Shown here piece after piece: positions 37,938 through 46,954 of a DNA stretch of 64,000 nucleotides. The DNA is from Shewanella psychropiezotolerans (GTDB lineage: Bacteria; Pseudomonadota; Gammaproteobacteria; Enterobacterales; Shewanellaceae). Location of the stretch: the NCBI RefSeq assembly GCF_007197555.1, contig NZ_CP041614.1:3092001-3156000 (forward strand). Direction: 5' to 3'. Each line of letters opens with the position of its first letter. The first letter of the stretch is position 1. The translations under genes and the position numbers were made by a program. The notes under the pieces are model-generated. The model was not told the DNA's origin, did no database searches, and saw only the letters and a list, made by a program, of their open reading frames with translations.

Positions 37938-39809
37938 TTAAGTAAAATCATCGAAGGCTATCTGACTATCATCTACTTTTTTGGATTTCAGCAGGTCTAT
38001 GGTCGAGCTCATCATGGCGGATGGGCCACACAGATAAAACTCGACCTTATCTAATGATGATTCAAACTCAGTACTCAGATCCTCTGCCAGATGATCCTGT
38101 ACATATCCTTTCGCCCCATCCCAGCCATTACCCTTGGTCGGTGTTACGCGTGACAGCACGGGAATGTACTTGAAATTAGGGAAAGTGGTCGCAAGTTGCC
38201 TGAAAGCGTCTCTGTAAATAAGATCCGCCTGGGTACGTGCACCAAAATAGAAATGTATCGGCCGGGTGCTATTTAATTTTATTAGCTGCTCCTCTATCAA
38301 GGATTTCAGCGGTGCCATGCCTGAGCCTGCTCCTATCAGTACCATAGGTGAAGCTGAATCTTTGTTCGTAGATTCTATTGCGAAGAACTCCTCAAATGGA
38401 CCCACAGCTTCTATGGTTTTACCTGGAGTCAAGTTACAGATGTAGCTCGAGCCGATACCGGGTTTAACCTTCTCGCTTGGCGACGTCTGAATCTTCACGG
38501 TAAACACTAGCTCATCGGTCAGGCCATCGCCATTAGCCAGGGAGTAGTTACGACTACAGGCAAGGTGCTCATAGTCCATGTGTAACACTTCTTGCCAATG
38601 GTGTAGCAAGTCTGTGGGTAAATCGACGGGAATAGAGCTACCTTGAGCCGATGGAATGAAGAAGCGCATAAAGGCGCCGGCCTTAAATTCAAGGCGTTCA
38701 CCGCTGACAGATTTAAAGCGCAGCTCCTTGATGTAAGGGCTGATAAATTCACTGCTTATTAACTGTAACTCGTGGCTTGCCGCTTTAGTCACATCGACTA
38801 AGGTTAATTGATTAAGCTCGTCGCTATTATGCTGACAGGCTAAACGATAACCCATATCCAGCTCTTGCTCGGTCAACTGACTCTTATCCGCCGAGGTCAT
38901 CTTAACCTTAGACATCACCTTTATCTTACATCGGCCACATGTCCCGCCACCGCCACATGTCGAGGGCAGGGCAATATCATGGTTGATCAGGCTATCGAGT
39001 AGATTTTCATGACTGGACATAGCCAGCTTGCCCAAGCTCTTCGAGTGTTTGTCGAAAATATTAATCTTCTTGGTTTTAGCGAAACGGCCGCCAAACAGAG
39101 AGGCCAAGGTATATTGGCCATTAAACCCTAACTCTATGGTCCAGATAAGGCCGGTAAAGGCGAAAAACAGGGTGAATACGGCGAAAACGATAATTTGAAC
39201 ATTGTTAAAGCTGCGTTCTTCGGCGTAATCCATGAAATGCAGCATAAAGGCGATATCGACGATACGTCTGTCATCGTTGGTATGCGCCGCGAGTCTGCCA
39301 GAGCCTGCATCGAGATAGACCCGAGTATTTATCTCATCGTCAAAATCGATACGCCAGAGAATGTTTTGCTCCTTTAGCCTGTCATCAAATGGTGGCCCTT
39401 GTTTAACGGCGCCGACTATTTTTCCTGGCCCCTTATATGACGCGATCGCCAGTGCTTTCGCCATAGTCTCATCGACAAACGCCTGTTTACCCGTTAATGC
39501 ATCTACTAAGGTGTAGTCATTGTTAAAGTATGAATAGAGTGCTTTATCATGGGTGAGCAGGTAGTAAGGTTGTGCGAGTAATGATATTTGTGACAGTGAG
39601 ACTGAGTTTTTAAAAGTGTGTAATACCTGTTTTGGCTCCACAAGTTGTGTCAAGTCAGCACTGGGCTCGGTGACGCGTACGCGATATTGATTGCCCGAGG
39701 CCGCTAAGGGATCCATGACATTAAAATACAAGCCTGTACCTAGCCAAATAAGCAGCTGTAAGCCAACCAGAAGCGATAACCATTTATGAATCTTCTTAAT
39801 TAATAGCAT
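37938..39809 (-). CDS. PepSY membrane protein fused to NqrF-like ferredoxin/flavin reductase
   Basis: A 623-residue fusion. Residues 1-230 form a PepSY-TM module (KIHKWLSLLVGLQLLIW helix, WRIDFDD, second helix ~205-227). A plant-type 2Fe-2S domain follows with Cys285, Cys291, Cys294 and Cys325 (spacing like NqrF). The rest is a ferredoxin-NADP reductase-type module with RNYSLAN (FAD) and LIGAGSGMAPLKSLIEEQ (NAD(P)). It probably moves electrons from NAD(P)H across or into the membrane, perhaps for metal or flavin reduction; that role is inferred. ATG 39809 follows GGAGG and overlaps the upstream stop by one base. Confidence 0.88.
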   Translation of the reverse strand: MLLIKKIHKWLSLLVGLQLLIWLGTGLYFNVMDPLAASGNQYRVRVTEPSADLTQLVEPKQVLHTFKNSVSLSQISLLAQPYYLLTHDKALYSYFNNDYTLVDALTGKQAFVDETMAKALAIASYKGPGKIVGAVKQGPPFDDRLKEQNILWRIDFDDEINTRVYLDAGSGRLAAHTNDDRRIVDIAFMLHFMDYAEERSFNNVQIIVFAVFTLFFAFTGLIWTIELGFNGQYTLASLFGGRFAKTKKINIFDKHSKSLGKLAMSSHENLLDSLINHDIALPSTCGGGGTCGRCKIKVMSKVKMTSADKSQLTEQELDMGYRLACQHNSDELNQLTLVDVTKAASHELQLISSEFISPYIKELRFKSVSGERLEFKAGAFMRFFIPSAQGSSIPVDLPTDLLHHWQEVLHMDYEHLACSRNYSLANGDGLTDELVFTVKIQTSPSEKVKPGIGSSYICNLTPGKTIEAVGPFEEFFAIESTNKDSASPMVLIGAGSGMAPLKSLIEEQLIKLNSTRPIHFYFGARTQADLIYRDAFRQLATTFPNFKYIPVLSRVTPTKGNGWDGAKGYVQDHLAEDLSTEFESSLDKVEFYLCGPSAMMSSTIDLLKSKKVDDSQIAFDDFT

Positions 39810-40612
39810 TAGCTGACCTCCTGATTTAAAGAGGTCTTGCTCTTGTCAGACTGACCGTGTGAGCCCTTGTTAGAACTCTTGTGTAAGTTATTGCCGTCAT
39901 TGGGTGCAACTGAGTCTTCCTCATCCTCACTGGATTTAAAGACTCTGAAATAAGTTAAGATAAGACCCAATATCGAAGCCGTTAGAGAAAATAGTAAAAA
40001 CCAGAACAACAACCAGTTGCTGGGATCTTCATCTTCATAATCCATCACATGTAGACTGAACATAAGATCGAAGGTGCGCCAGAACTCATGACGTTTAGTC
40101 ACCAACTTGCCTGTCTCGGCCGACACATAAATAGAGGGACTGCCAAAGTCATCGAAACTTACCCGCCATGCGGGTAACACCCGGCGGCTGAGCTCGAAAG
40201 GTGGGTCTTGAGTGATTAACTCAACTTCTGCTACCTCACCGTCACCAGTGTAATAGTGCTTAGCGGCTTTGACTGCCGTTGTTTGGTCGAGGGGAGATAA
40301 TAGCAGGCCAGTATGCGCATCGATTAAAAAATCTTGTTCACCTTGCTTGAAGCTGTACACCGTTTTGCCTAGAAATACGCCCATTTCCAGACGCTCAGCG
40401 TCCGGATAAGCCTGGACCAGTTCGGCTAAGGGATAGTCGATTTTATCCGGATTGAGCTTAGTCTGATGATTCTCCACTAAGCTGTCGCCGTGAATATAAT
40501 CAATATCGAAGATCACCATATAGGCCCCAGACACGGACCAAATTACAAACTGCACACCCACAAATAGCATCAACCATCTATGGTATTTACGACTTATTTT
40601 CAATAAGTTCAT
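39809..40612 (-). CDS. PepSY-domain membrane protein
   Basis: A 267-residue protein with two helices (about 12-33 and 205-227) around PepSY-like periplasmic sequence, and a charged Ser/Asn/Lys-rich tail. It aligns by eye with the N-terminal third of the downstream fusion: KYHRWLMLFVGVQFVIW versus KIHKWLSLLVGLQLLIW, WRVSFDD versus WRIDFDD, LHVMDY versus LHFMDY. The pair therefore looks like a tandem duplication in which one copy gained the reductase. They are one operon with a TAATG overlap. Confidence 0.85.
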   Translation of the reverse strand: MNLLKISRKYHRWLMLFVGVQFVIWSVSGAYMVIFDIDYIHGDSLVENHQTKLNPDKIDYPLAELVQAYPDAERLEMGVFLGKTVYSFKQGEQDFLIDAHTGLLLSPLDQTTAVKAAKHYYTGDGEVAEVELITQDPPFELSRRVLPAWRVSFDDFGSPSIYVSAETGKLVTKRHEFWRTFDLMFSLHVMDYEDEDPSNWLLFWFLLFSLTASILGLILTYFRVFKSSEDEEDSVAPNDGNNLHKSSNKGSHGQSDKSKTSLNQEVS

Positions 40613-41190
40613 TGTTGTTTTCCCTTGTAGATTTTACCGCACCGGTCATAGCCAGTGCCTTTGTTATTATAATGTCCAAACTAGCCATTAGTTAATAGCC
40701 AGACAATGATTAACTATAGCTAGCCATGCTCGAGTTAATCCTTATTTAGTTGTGAGCTACAGAGCTACAAGTCGTCAAATAATGAAGCTAACGTGATTCA
40801 GCCGAGTAACGTGCACCTAAAAGATGCAGCAAACAATGTAAACTAAATGCCTGCTACACGGGCAATAAAAATGTAACAGAGTGAATAGATTGAGTATGAT
40901 TTATTCGATACCCGTCTCAAGTATGCCGACATGACATATTACTACGTCATCCTGGAACAAGAGTGCCGGAATGATCAACGATTCCGTCTTCCCGGACTCG
41001 TTCCGGGATCCAGCTTTTGTCTTTAGATTCTAAAGAATAGATTCCGGCCAATGAGAGTGCCGGAATGACATAAAGGGAGCACGCCGGAAAGACAGAAAGG
41101 AAAGGCCGTTCACTTAGCTCTTCACTCATCGCAGATTTAAACCCTTCTTTGCTTCCCAAGGCGAAGCCGTCATCTCAGCTTCTCCTCGTC
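40613..41190. other. Intergenic region with repeat elements
   Basis: 578 nt. The first 370 bases are AT-rich and hold the promoter of the PepSY operon. The rest contains a full ~84-bp palindromic element (40986-41069), partial flanking copies, and short GCTTC/GAAGC hairpin units (about 41148-41200). No gene is supported; frames here come from the repeat. Confidence 0.7.
40986..41069 (+). repeat. 84-bp bipartite palindromic repeat, copy A
   Basis: It begins GTCTTCCCGGACTCGTTCC and ends AGTGCCGGAATGAC. The first half forms a CCCGGA/TCCGGG hairpin followed by ATCCAGCTTTTGTCTTTA; the second half forms an ATTCCGGC/GCCGGAAT-like hairpin. A partial second-half copy precedes it (near 40950) and a 24-nt tail unit follows. 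Confidence 0.9.
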
Positions 41191-42147
41191 CTAGCTTTGC
41201 TCAACCATCTCCTTAATCGTCTCTTTGAGCCAACGTAACTTGGGGTTATGTGAATTACGTTTATGCCACATCAAGGTAATGGGGATCTCGATTTGTTTGC
41301 TCGCTGCTGCACTGATGGGTAAAGGCCTAGTGACCAGGTTGGGATGATATTGCTTAATATAGTCTTGGCAATAGCTTGGCGCTGTAGTGAACATGGTTTG
41401 ATTGGGCTGCGCCGCCATAAACAAGGACTGCTCGAAGGTCGATAACGACAGGCCTATATTACGACTTAACCCAGTCTCAGCTAAAATCTCATCCAGTGCC
41501 CAGGTCTCAGCCTTTTCCCAAAGTATATTGATATGACGGTATTTTAAAAAGGTGTCCATATTCCAGTTTTCATCCAGCGCCGGATGATTTTCTCTGAGAT
41601 ACACCAATGGCAAGTCGGTAAACAGCACTTCATAATCGATAAAGTAGGGCAGTAAGTCGAGTGTTTCTGATGAACGCGGATGACTTTCTCGTCCACATAA
41701 ACCGATATCGGCCTCACCATTGATAATGGCCGCTAACGAGTCATACTCCCAGTTACGGATTTTTATGTTGGCATCTGGATATTGTTGATTGATACGTTGG
41801 GGTAACTCGCCAAGTTGAAGCATATGTAGCGGCGACTCCATCATCAGCTGAAAGCTGACGCCCTTAGGCGTCTCGCTACTGCGTTTGGCAGCGATTTGAG
41901 TCGCAACCTGAAACCATTCAGAAAGATCGCCTTCCATACTCAAAGCAAGCGGTGTGGCCTGCAATCCTTGTGGTGTACGCACAAACAAGGGATCGTCAAA
42001 CCAATCTCTGAGTTTTGCCAGAGATTTACTCACCGCCGATGGTGTCACCGACAGCCTTTTAGCTGTCTTAGTCACGCTGCGCTCGTTTAAGAGTAGCTGC
42101 ATGGTAAACAGCAGATTTAAATCAAGACGATGCAGGGACTTTGTCAT
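41191..42147 (-). CDS. yidZ: LysR-family regulator YidZ
   Basis: A 318-residue LysR protein that resembles E. coli YidZ along its whole length: [20 protein letters not shown], the [31 protein letters not shown] [22 protein letters not shown] and [15 protein letters not shown] [11 protein letters not shown]. In E. coli yidZ also lies next to mdtL and has been linked to anaerobic nitric-oxide protection. It overlaps the end of mdtL by 26 nt. Confidence 0.9.
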   Translation of the reverse strand: MTKSLHRLDLNLLFTMQLLLNERSVTKTAKRLSVTPSAVSKSLAKLRDWFDDPLFVRTPQGLQATPLALSMEGDLSEWFQVATQIAAKRSSETPKGVSFQLMMESPLHMLQLGELPQRINQQYPDANIKIRNWEYDSLAAIINGEADIGLCGRESHPRSSETLDLLPYFIDYEVLFTDLPLVYLRENHPALDENWNMDTFLKYRHINILWEKAETWALDEILAETGLSRNIGLSLSTFEQSLFMAAQPNQTMFTTAPSYCQDYIKQYHPNLVTRPLPISAAASKQIEIPITLMWHKRNSHNPKLRWLKETIKEMVEQS

Positions 42148-43399
42148 TACTGTTTAGCTCCGAAACCTTGTGAGTTAACTTGTCACTCGATGCTGTGTCA
42201 CTGGGGACAACAAGCAGCAGTATGATGCTACTTACACTTGCTAGCAGCAACAAGAATATCAACATATTAAGTGCACTCATGCTCAGCCAGCCCATCAGTG
42301 TGATATAGGCGGCAGAACAAGCTATCTGGCTAATACCTAACACTGAACTCGCCATGCCCGCTCTCCGGCTATAAGGAGATAGTGCCTGACTCATTGCCGT
42401 GCCGAACCCGATCGAGAATCCTGCGCAAATCAAACTTATACCGAGTAAGATCACACTGCTATCTAGCTTAAATTGATAGCCCGCCATTAGCACTACAGCA
42501 GATGATATAAATAGGCACTGAGACGCTAACATTATTCTTTGTTGTCCAAAATACGTCAGTAACTTAGGTGCTAAAAATGAGGTTGCCATACTAATCGCCG
42601 CTAAGCCTGCCATCGCCGCCGAGTACTCACCGGTCGAATAGCCCATCTGTTCCATCAATAACATAGGAGAGATGTTTACATAGGTCAGGATAACGGTGAC
42701 GGCCAAAGAGGTCGTAATTAAACGACTGATAAATAATCGAGAGACTAGCGACTCATTGCTGCTTTTTTGCGTACCTTCATTGTATGGAGCATGATTAAAG
42801 CTGTTTTCTGACTGTGTACTTGTATTCGTATGAGACGCCTCAATAAGACGAGGCTTAGTTTCTTTTAATATCAACAAACAAAGCTGAAAGATCAGCATGG
42901 CCATAATTGCCATAGAGAAGAAAAGGCTAGACCATTCGAAGCGCATTAAAATCACATGACCTATTACAGGGGCCAAAACAGGCACAATACAGGTAATGCC
43001 GTTGATCATGGTCAGTACCTTGGCGCGTTTGTCATCATCTAAGGTATCGCGCAAAATTGCGAAGGTCACCACATAACAAAAGCCTGCGCCAACACCTTGG
43101 CCGAATCGTGCAAATAAGAAATATTCGACAGTCACAGAGTTTGCTGCATACCAGGAGGCAATAGCAAACGTTGCAGCGCCCATCAAGGCAACGGGTTTAC
43201 GTCCGACATGATCCGCGAACCATCCGGCTAGCAACATGGTCGAGGCCATGCCCGCTAAATATATAGAGAAGGCCACGTGCAAGTCAGCCTGTGAGGCATT
43301 TAAATCTCGCGCGATATCAGGCAGACCGACTAAATATAGATCTATGCCTAAGGGATATATAAGCACTAAAGCGAAACTACACAAAAGGTATCTAAACAT
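42122..43399 (-). CDS. mdtL: MFS multidrug exporter MdtL
   Basis: A 425-residue 12-helix exporter. [55 protein letters not shown] and [16 protein letters not shown] are nearly identical to E. coli MdtL, which confers chloramphenicol resistance when overproduced. A Thr/Ser/Asn-rich central loop (about residues 190-215) and a longer tail explain the extra length over ~391. mdtL and yidZ are adjacent as in E. coli. Confidence 0.92.
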   Translation of the reverse strand: MFRYLLCSFALVLIYPLGIDLYLVGLPDIARDLNASQADLHVAFSIYLAGMASTMLLAGWFADHVGRKPVALMGAATFAIASWYAANSVTVEYFLFARFGQGVGAGFCYVVTFAILRDTLDDDKRAKVLTMINGITCIVPVLAPVIGHVILMRFEWSSLFFSMAIMAMLIFQLCLLILKETKPRLIEASHTNTSTQSENSFNHAPYNEGTQKSSNESLVSRLFISRLITTSLAVTVILTYVNISPMLLMEQMGYSTGEYSAAMAGLAAISMATSFLAPKLLTYFGQQRIMLASQCLFISSAVVLMAGYQFKLDSSVILLGISLICAGFSIGFGTAMSQALSPYSRRAGMASSVLGISQIACSAAYITLMGWLSMSALNMLIFLLLLASVSSIILLLVVPSDTASSDKLTHKVSELNSNDKVPASS

Positions 43400-43611
43400 T
43401 ATCAGTTAAGGTCTTATTTTGATAAACAGGAATGACCGAGAGACTAATGAGTTATGCATTGAAGCGCGAGTTGCCATAACGACAACAGGTATTTCCTATA
43501 TGGAAATACGTTTTGCTTTGATATGTCATCCCGTTTTTTCTGTTGTTGTCTTCGACCGCCACAGAGGGAGGAAATGTCGATCATGCATTGAGCCGGACTT
43601 TTGCTGTTGTT

Positions 43612-43692
43612 GTCTTCCCGGACTTGTTCCGGGATCCAGCTTTACTCTTGGTGCGAAGAATGGATTCCAGCCTAAAAGAGTGCCGGAAAGAC
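43612..43692 (+). repeat. 84-bp palindromic repeat, copy B
   Basis: Starts GTCTTCCCGGACTTGTTCC, ends AGTGCCGGAAAGAC; 81 bp because the centre is shorter than in other copies. Confidence 0.9.
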
Positions 43693-43710
43693 GAGGTGGG
43701 TGTAAATGGT

Positions 43711-43792
43711 CTTCTGACAGCCATGGGTCTGCGATATTCCCGATATCATTCAGACATTCCCCATATCCCTATGGGTCAAAGCGGGAATGTCG
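43711..43792 (+). repeat. Third repeat family, copy 1
   Basis: About 80 bp, from CTTCTGACAGCCATGGGTCT through CCCGATATCATTCAGACAT and CCCATATCCCTATGG to GGGAATGTC. It is highly similar to 55743-55823. Confidence 0.85.
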
Positions 43793-43811
43793 ATCATGCA
43801 GGGAGCAATTA

Positions 43812-43920
43812 TCGACCCGGACTTTTTTGTTCCTGGGCCCAGCTTTTTCTTTAGGTGTGAAGAATTGATTCCGGCCAACAAGAGTACCGGAATGACAGTA
43901 GTTAAGCGTGCCGGAAAGAC
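43812..43920 (+). repeat. 84-bp repeat, degenerate copy C with 24-nt tail
   Basis: Recognisable from ACCCGGACTTTTTTGTTCC to AGTACCGGAATGAC, with a decayed first hairpin; a tail unit AGTAGTTAAGCGTGCCGG then AAAGAC follows. Confidence 0.75.
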
Positions 43921-43944
43921 GGTAGGGGAAGTACTAAAATTTCC

Positions 43945-44140
43945 CAGGCCAAAGGTCGTCTTCTTAGCTTCACCAAGCGAAGCGTCCATCTTAGCAGTTC
44001 AGGTGAAACCGACATCTCAGCTTTAACAGAGGTCCTAGGCCCTCGTCTCAGCTTCACCGAGCGAAGCGACCATCTTTGCTTTCCAAGGCGAAGCCATCCT
44101 TTCGGTCTCTCCAGACCGAAGGTCGTCATTTCAGCTTTCT
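43945..44140. repeat. Cluster of GCTTC/GAAGC hairpin units
   Basis: Four to six imperfect units of about 30 nt alternate: AGCTTCACCAAGCGAAGC, AGCTTCACCGAGCGAAGC, GCTTTCCAAGGCGAAGCC, CTCCAGACCGAAGG. Each can fold into a short GCTTC/GAAGC-type hairpin and units are joined by variants of GTCATCTTAGC. Related clusters are at about 41148-41200 and 55190-55275. Confidence 0.7.
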
Positions 44141-44153
44141 TCCCTCTCTGCTC

Positions 44154-45446
44154 TTAACCTTTAAACTTCTTCTTTATCGCCTTCCAGCACTGCGAATAAT
44201 TTGGCTGGCGGGTCTTACCTTCAAGAGCAAACTTAGTCGGCTGTATGATGTAGCGAGACTCGAACATAAATGCCATGGTGTTTTCATAGCGCTGTGGGGC
44301 AAGTTCAGCGTTCGATGCTTTCTCGAATACTTCGGCTTCGGGCCCATGGGGTGACATGCAGTTGTGTAGGCTTGAACCTCCAGGCACGAATCCGTGTTCC
44401 TTGGCATCGTACACTCCTTCAATCAAGCCCATAAACTCACTCATCATGTTGCGATGGTAATAAGGCGGTCTGAAGGTGTTCTCGGCAACCATCCAACGCG
44501 GCGGGAAGACCACAAAGTCGATATTGGCCACACCTGGCGTACCAGAAGGGGAAGTCAGCACGGTAAAGATTGAAGGATCAGGATGATCGAAGCTCACTGT
44601 GTTGATCACATTGAAGCGTGAAAGGTCGTACTTGTAAGGCGCACTATTACCGGTCCAGGCAACTACATCGAAAGGGGAGTGGCCTATGTCACAACGGAAC
44701 AGGTTACCGCCAAACTTAGTGATTAATTCAAAATCACCTTCTTTATCTTCGAAACAGGCTATTGGATACTCAAAGTCGCGATCGTTGGCATAACCATTGG
44801 CACCAACTGGGCCGCGTTCGGCTAATACATAAGGGTGGCCATAGTTTTCACAAATATAGCCGCGAGCCGTGTCGGTGAGTAATTCGACAGAGAACTTAAT
44901 ACCACGTGGGATCACCGCAATCTCACCGGCTTTAATGGCAAGCTTGCCACATTCTGTATGCAAGATAATCTCACCAAGCTCAGGCACAAACAAAAGCTCA
45001 CCGTCGGCATTACAAAAATAACGGCCTTCCATCGAGCTGTTGGCCACATAGATATGAATGCCAATACCAGCCTGACCGTTAACACTGCCATTAGCCGCCA
45101 TAGTGACTAAACCATCGATAAAATCGGTTTTGTCAGTCGGTAATTCAACGGGATCCCAACGTAGCATCGTCGGCGGGGTGACGACTTCAGTGATGGGCGC
45201 ACTGCGAACCAATGCATTGTTTATCGCTTCATATTCACCTTGAACCACAGAAGGGCGAATACGGTAGAACCAGTTACGGCGGTTATCACAGCGAGGCGCA
45301 GTAAAGGCGGTGACATTAAACTGCTCGGCATACAGGTCATATTTTATCTTCTGCGGGCTAAACTGACCGATTGGCAGGGCACCTGGCAGGGCTTCGGTCT
45401 CAAACTCGTTACCAAAACCTGTCATATATTTTAGTTCAATCGTCAT
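44154..45446 (-). CDS. hmgA: Homogentisate 1,2-dioxygenase
   Basis: A 430-residue Fe(II) dioxygenase that opens the homogentisate ring in tyrosine degradation. It starts MTIELKYMTGFGNEFETEA; the iron-ligand regions are PYYHRNMMSEFMGL (His, Glu) and SLHNCMSPHGPE (His). Start 45446 is chosen by family alignment and GAGGA upstream; the frame runs 36 codons further through the regulatory region. The other genes of the pathway (fumarylacetoacetase, maleylacetoacetate isomerase) are not in this window. A divergent MarR gene and paired operator-like sites suggest specific regulation. Confidence 0.95.
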   Translation of the reverse strand: MTIELKYMTGFGNEFETEALPGALPIGQFSPQKIKYDLYAEQFNVTAFTAPRCDNRRNWFYRIRPSVVQGEYEAINNALVRSAPITEVVTPPTMLRWDPVELPTDKTDFIDGLVTMAANGSVNGQAGIGIHIYVANSSMEGRYFCNADGELLFVPELGEIILHTECGKLAIKAGEIAVIPRGIKFSVELLTDTARGYICENYGHPYVLAERGPVGANGYANDRDFEYPIACFEDKEGDFELITKFGGNLFRCDIGHSPFDVVAWTGNSAPYKYDLSRFNVINTVSFDHPDPSIFTVLTSPSGTPGVANIDFVVFPPRWMVAENTFRPPYYHRNMMSEFMGLIEGVYDAKEHGFVPGGSSLHNCMSPHGPEAEVFEKASNAELAPQRYENTMAFMFESRYIIQPTKFALEGKTRQPNYSQCWKAIKKKFKG

Positions 45447-45532
45447 GCTTGCTTGTCCTCTATGGCACCCAAGTTCACACTCAGATGATCTGATTCTTGT
45501 ATTGTTATTTTGTTCTATCACAATAAAACTAC

Positions 45533-45551
45533 TCTCAAGTGAGACTAGTTT
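45533..45551 (-). promoter_or_regulatory. Operator-like palindrome, hmgA side
   Basis: TCTCA-AG-TGAGA inverted repeat followed by CTAGTTT. Read on the minus strand it is AAACTAGTCTCACTTGAGA, matching the second site except for the 2-nt spacer. It lies 87 nt upstream of hmgA. Confidence 0.7.
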
Positions 45552-45779
45552 CAATCTTTATGCTATAAATAGTCACGAGATTTACTGTCAACTTTGACTG
45601 GGTTTTGTAAATGAAACTGTACAAATTGATAAAGCCAATTGAGATATTGTAGGTTATAAGTCTCTAGTCTAGTGTTACAAAATATATAGATTGCCAGGTT
45701 CTGCTTGTGCATGCTCTTAGGTTTAATCAGAAATAGTAAGCGTAATAGTCACCAAGTGCCGTTAAACTGATTTGGCAAC

Positions 45780-45798
45780 AAACTAGTCTCATGTGAGA
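45780..45798 (+). promoter_or_regulatory. Operator-like palindrome, marR side
   Basis: AAACTAGTCTCATGTGAGA, containing TCTCA-TG-TGAGA. It is the same 17-of-19 sequence as the hmgA-side site in opposite orientation, 65 nt upstream of the marR-type gene. Confidence 0.7.
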
Positions 45799-45862
45799 AT
45801 TAATCAGTATCCGTACGCCCTAAACTAAGAACTAAATCAAGAACCAAACAAAGAGAAAGCTA

Positions 45863-46492
45863 ATGCCTGAATCACGCGAATCCAGTCTCATGTTAAAAAA
45901 CTTCCTTCCCTATAGGTTAGTGAACCTGGCTCAAAACGTGAGTGAAAAGTTCGCCGAGGTCTACCAGAGTGAATTTAATCTAACCACACCAGAGTGGAGG
46001 ATACTGGTCCACCTTGCCGAGCATGATGATCGCAATAATGGAAATGGTAAAAGAGACTTAGTCGATAATAGTGCTAAGAATAATGATACTGCTGAGCGAG
46101 TTGAGGCGGCAGACAAAAGTGAGCGAGTAGAAAGAACGGAGAAAAGTGAGACAACCAAGAGAGCTGTGGTAAATGAGATAGTTGAGAAGAATAAAAGTAC
46201 CGAGCCTACCGGCATTAGCGCCAAAGAGCTCACCATACTGGCATCGATGGATAAGTCCACCGTCTCACGCGCCGTCAAACTTATGTTAGACAAAGGCTAC
46301 CTGATAAAACAGCTCGATGAAAATGACAAACGCGCCTCAGTATTGGCATTAACGCAGCAGGGTAAAAAGCTGTATCAAACCATTGCCCCAAAAGCTTTAG
46401 CCTGGGAAGCTGATTTATTAGATGTGCTCAGCGCGTCCGAATACCGCGACTTGATGCGAATAATAGATAAACTGGATAATAGACTAGCTTAA
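45863..46492 (+). CDS. MarR-family regulator with a low-complexity insert
   Basis: A 209-residue winged-helix regulator. The MarR fold begins FLPYRLVNLAQNVSEKF and TTPEWRILVHLAEH, then resumes with GISAKELTILASMDKSTVSRAVKLMLDKGYL (recognition helix) and wing residues DENDKRASVLALT. Between them, residues ~55-116, is a charged Glu/Lys/Asn/Asp/Thr-rich stretch absent from usual MarR proteins (~150 residues). Part of it is a 9-residue tandem (ERVEAADKS, ERVERTEKS). The frame is maintained. It probably represses hmgA via the palindromes between the two genes; that is inferred. Confidence 0.88.
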   Translation: MPESRESSLMLKNFLPYRLVNLAQNVSEKFAEVYQSEFNLTTPEWRILVHLAEHDDRNNGNGKRDLVDNSAKNNDTAERVEAADKSERVERTEKSETTKRAVVNEIVEKNKSTEPTGISAKELTILASMDKSTVSRAVKLMLDKGYLIKQLDENDKRASVLALTQQGKKLYQTIAPKALAWEADLLDVLSASEYRDLMRIIDKLDNRLA

Positions 46493-46591
46493 GTTTGAAG
46501 TTCTCTATACCCAGCTTATTGAAGCTTAGAGCTCACTTAAAGCCTGGACAATGGATTCCGGCCAAAAGAATACCGGAATGACGTACATCTC

Positions 46592-46675
46592 GTCTTCCCG
46601 GACTTGTTCCGGGATCCAGCTTTTGTCTTTTGGTTATAAAGAGTGGATTCCGGCCTAAAAGAGTGCCGGAAAGAC
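46592..46675 (+). repeat. 84-bp palindromic repeat, copy D
   Basis: Starts GTCTTCCCGGACTTGTTCC, ends AGTGCCGGAAAGAC; a second-half fragment GATTCCGGCCAAAAGAATAC precedes it. Confidence 0.92.
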
Positions 46676-46833
46676 GAGATTGAAGAACACTGAACTAGTC
46701 GATTTTACTGTCATCTGACCTACAGGGATGTAGGAAATGTCGATTTGTGGTGACTATAGGGATATAGGAAGTAGAGTGAAGCATGGATGCTAGAACCGAG
46801 AGCAATTATCGACTCGGACTTGCTACCTTTGCT

Positions 46834-46941
46834 GTCATCCCGGACTCGTTCCGGGATCCAGCTCTTGTCCTTAGATTCAAAGCAATGGATTCCGGTCAAC
46901 AAGAATGCCGGAATGACAATAGTTAAGCATGCCGGAAAGAC
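46834..46941 (+). repeat. 84-bp palindromic repeat, copy E, with 24-nt tail
   Basis: Starts GTCATCCCGGACTCGTTCC and ends AATGCCGGAATGAC at 46917; a tail unit AATAGTTAAGCATGCCGG then AAAGAC follows. Confidence 0.92.
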
Positions 46942-46954
46942 GAACTAAAGAGGT

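Larger units (their letters stand above)
43400..44153. other. 754-nt repeat-filled intergenic region
   Basis: Frames of up to 149 codons exist here, but they run through repeats and are not genes. It holds an ~84-bp element (43612-43692), a degenerate one (43812-43896) with a 24-nt tail, a third ~80-bp repeat (43711-43792) and a block of GCTTC/GAAGC hairpin units (about 43945-44140). Confidence 0.8.
45447..45862. other. hmgA-marR regulatory region
   Basis: 416 nt, AT-rich, between divergent genes. It contains two matching operator-like palindromes, annotated below, and a half-site-like AGTCTCTAGTCTAG near 45659. No gene. Confidence 0.6.
46493..46954. other. Repeat-filled gap before the GIY-YIG gene
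   Basis: Contains a second-half fragment (46551-46572), a full copy (46592-46675), a diverged stretch related to the third repeat (about 46708-46830) and another full copy with tail (46834-46941). No gene is supported. Confidence 0.75.

Noticed and set aside
43419..43868. Open frames of 79-149 codons in the mdtL-hmgA gap
   Set aside because: They run through repeat elements on both strands, lack ribosome-binding sites, and similar peptides appear wherever the repeat occurs.
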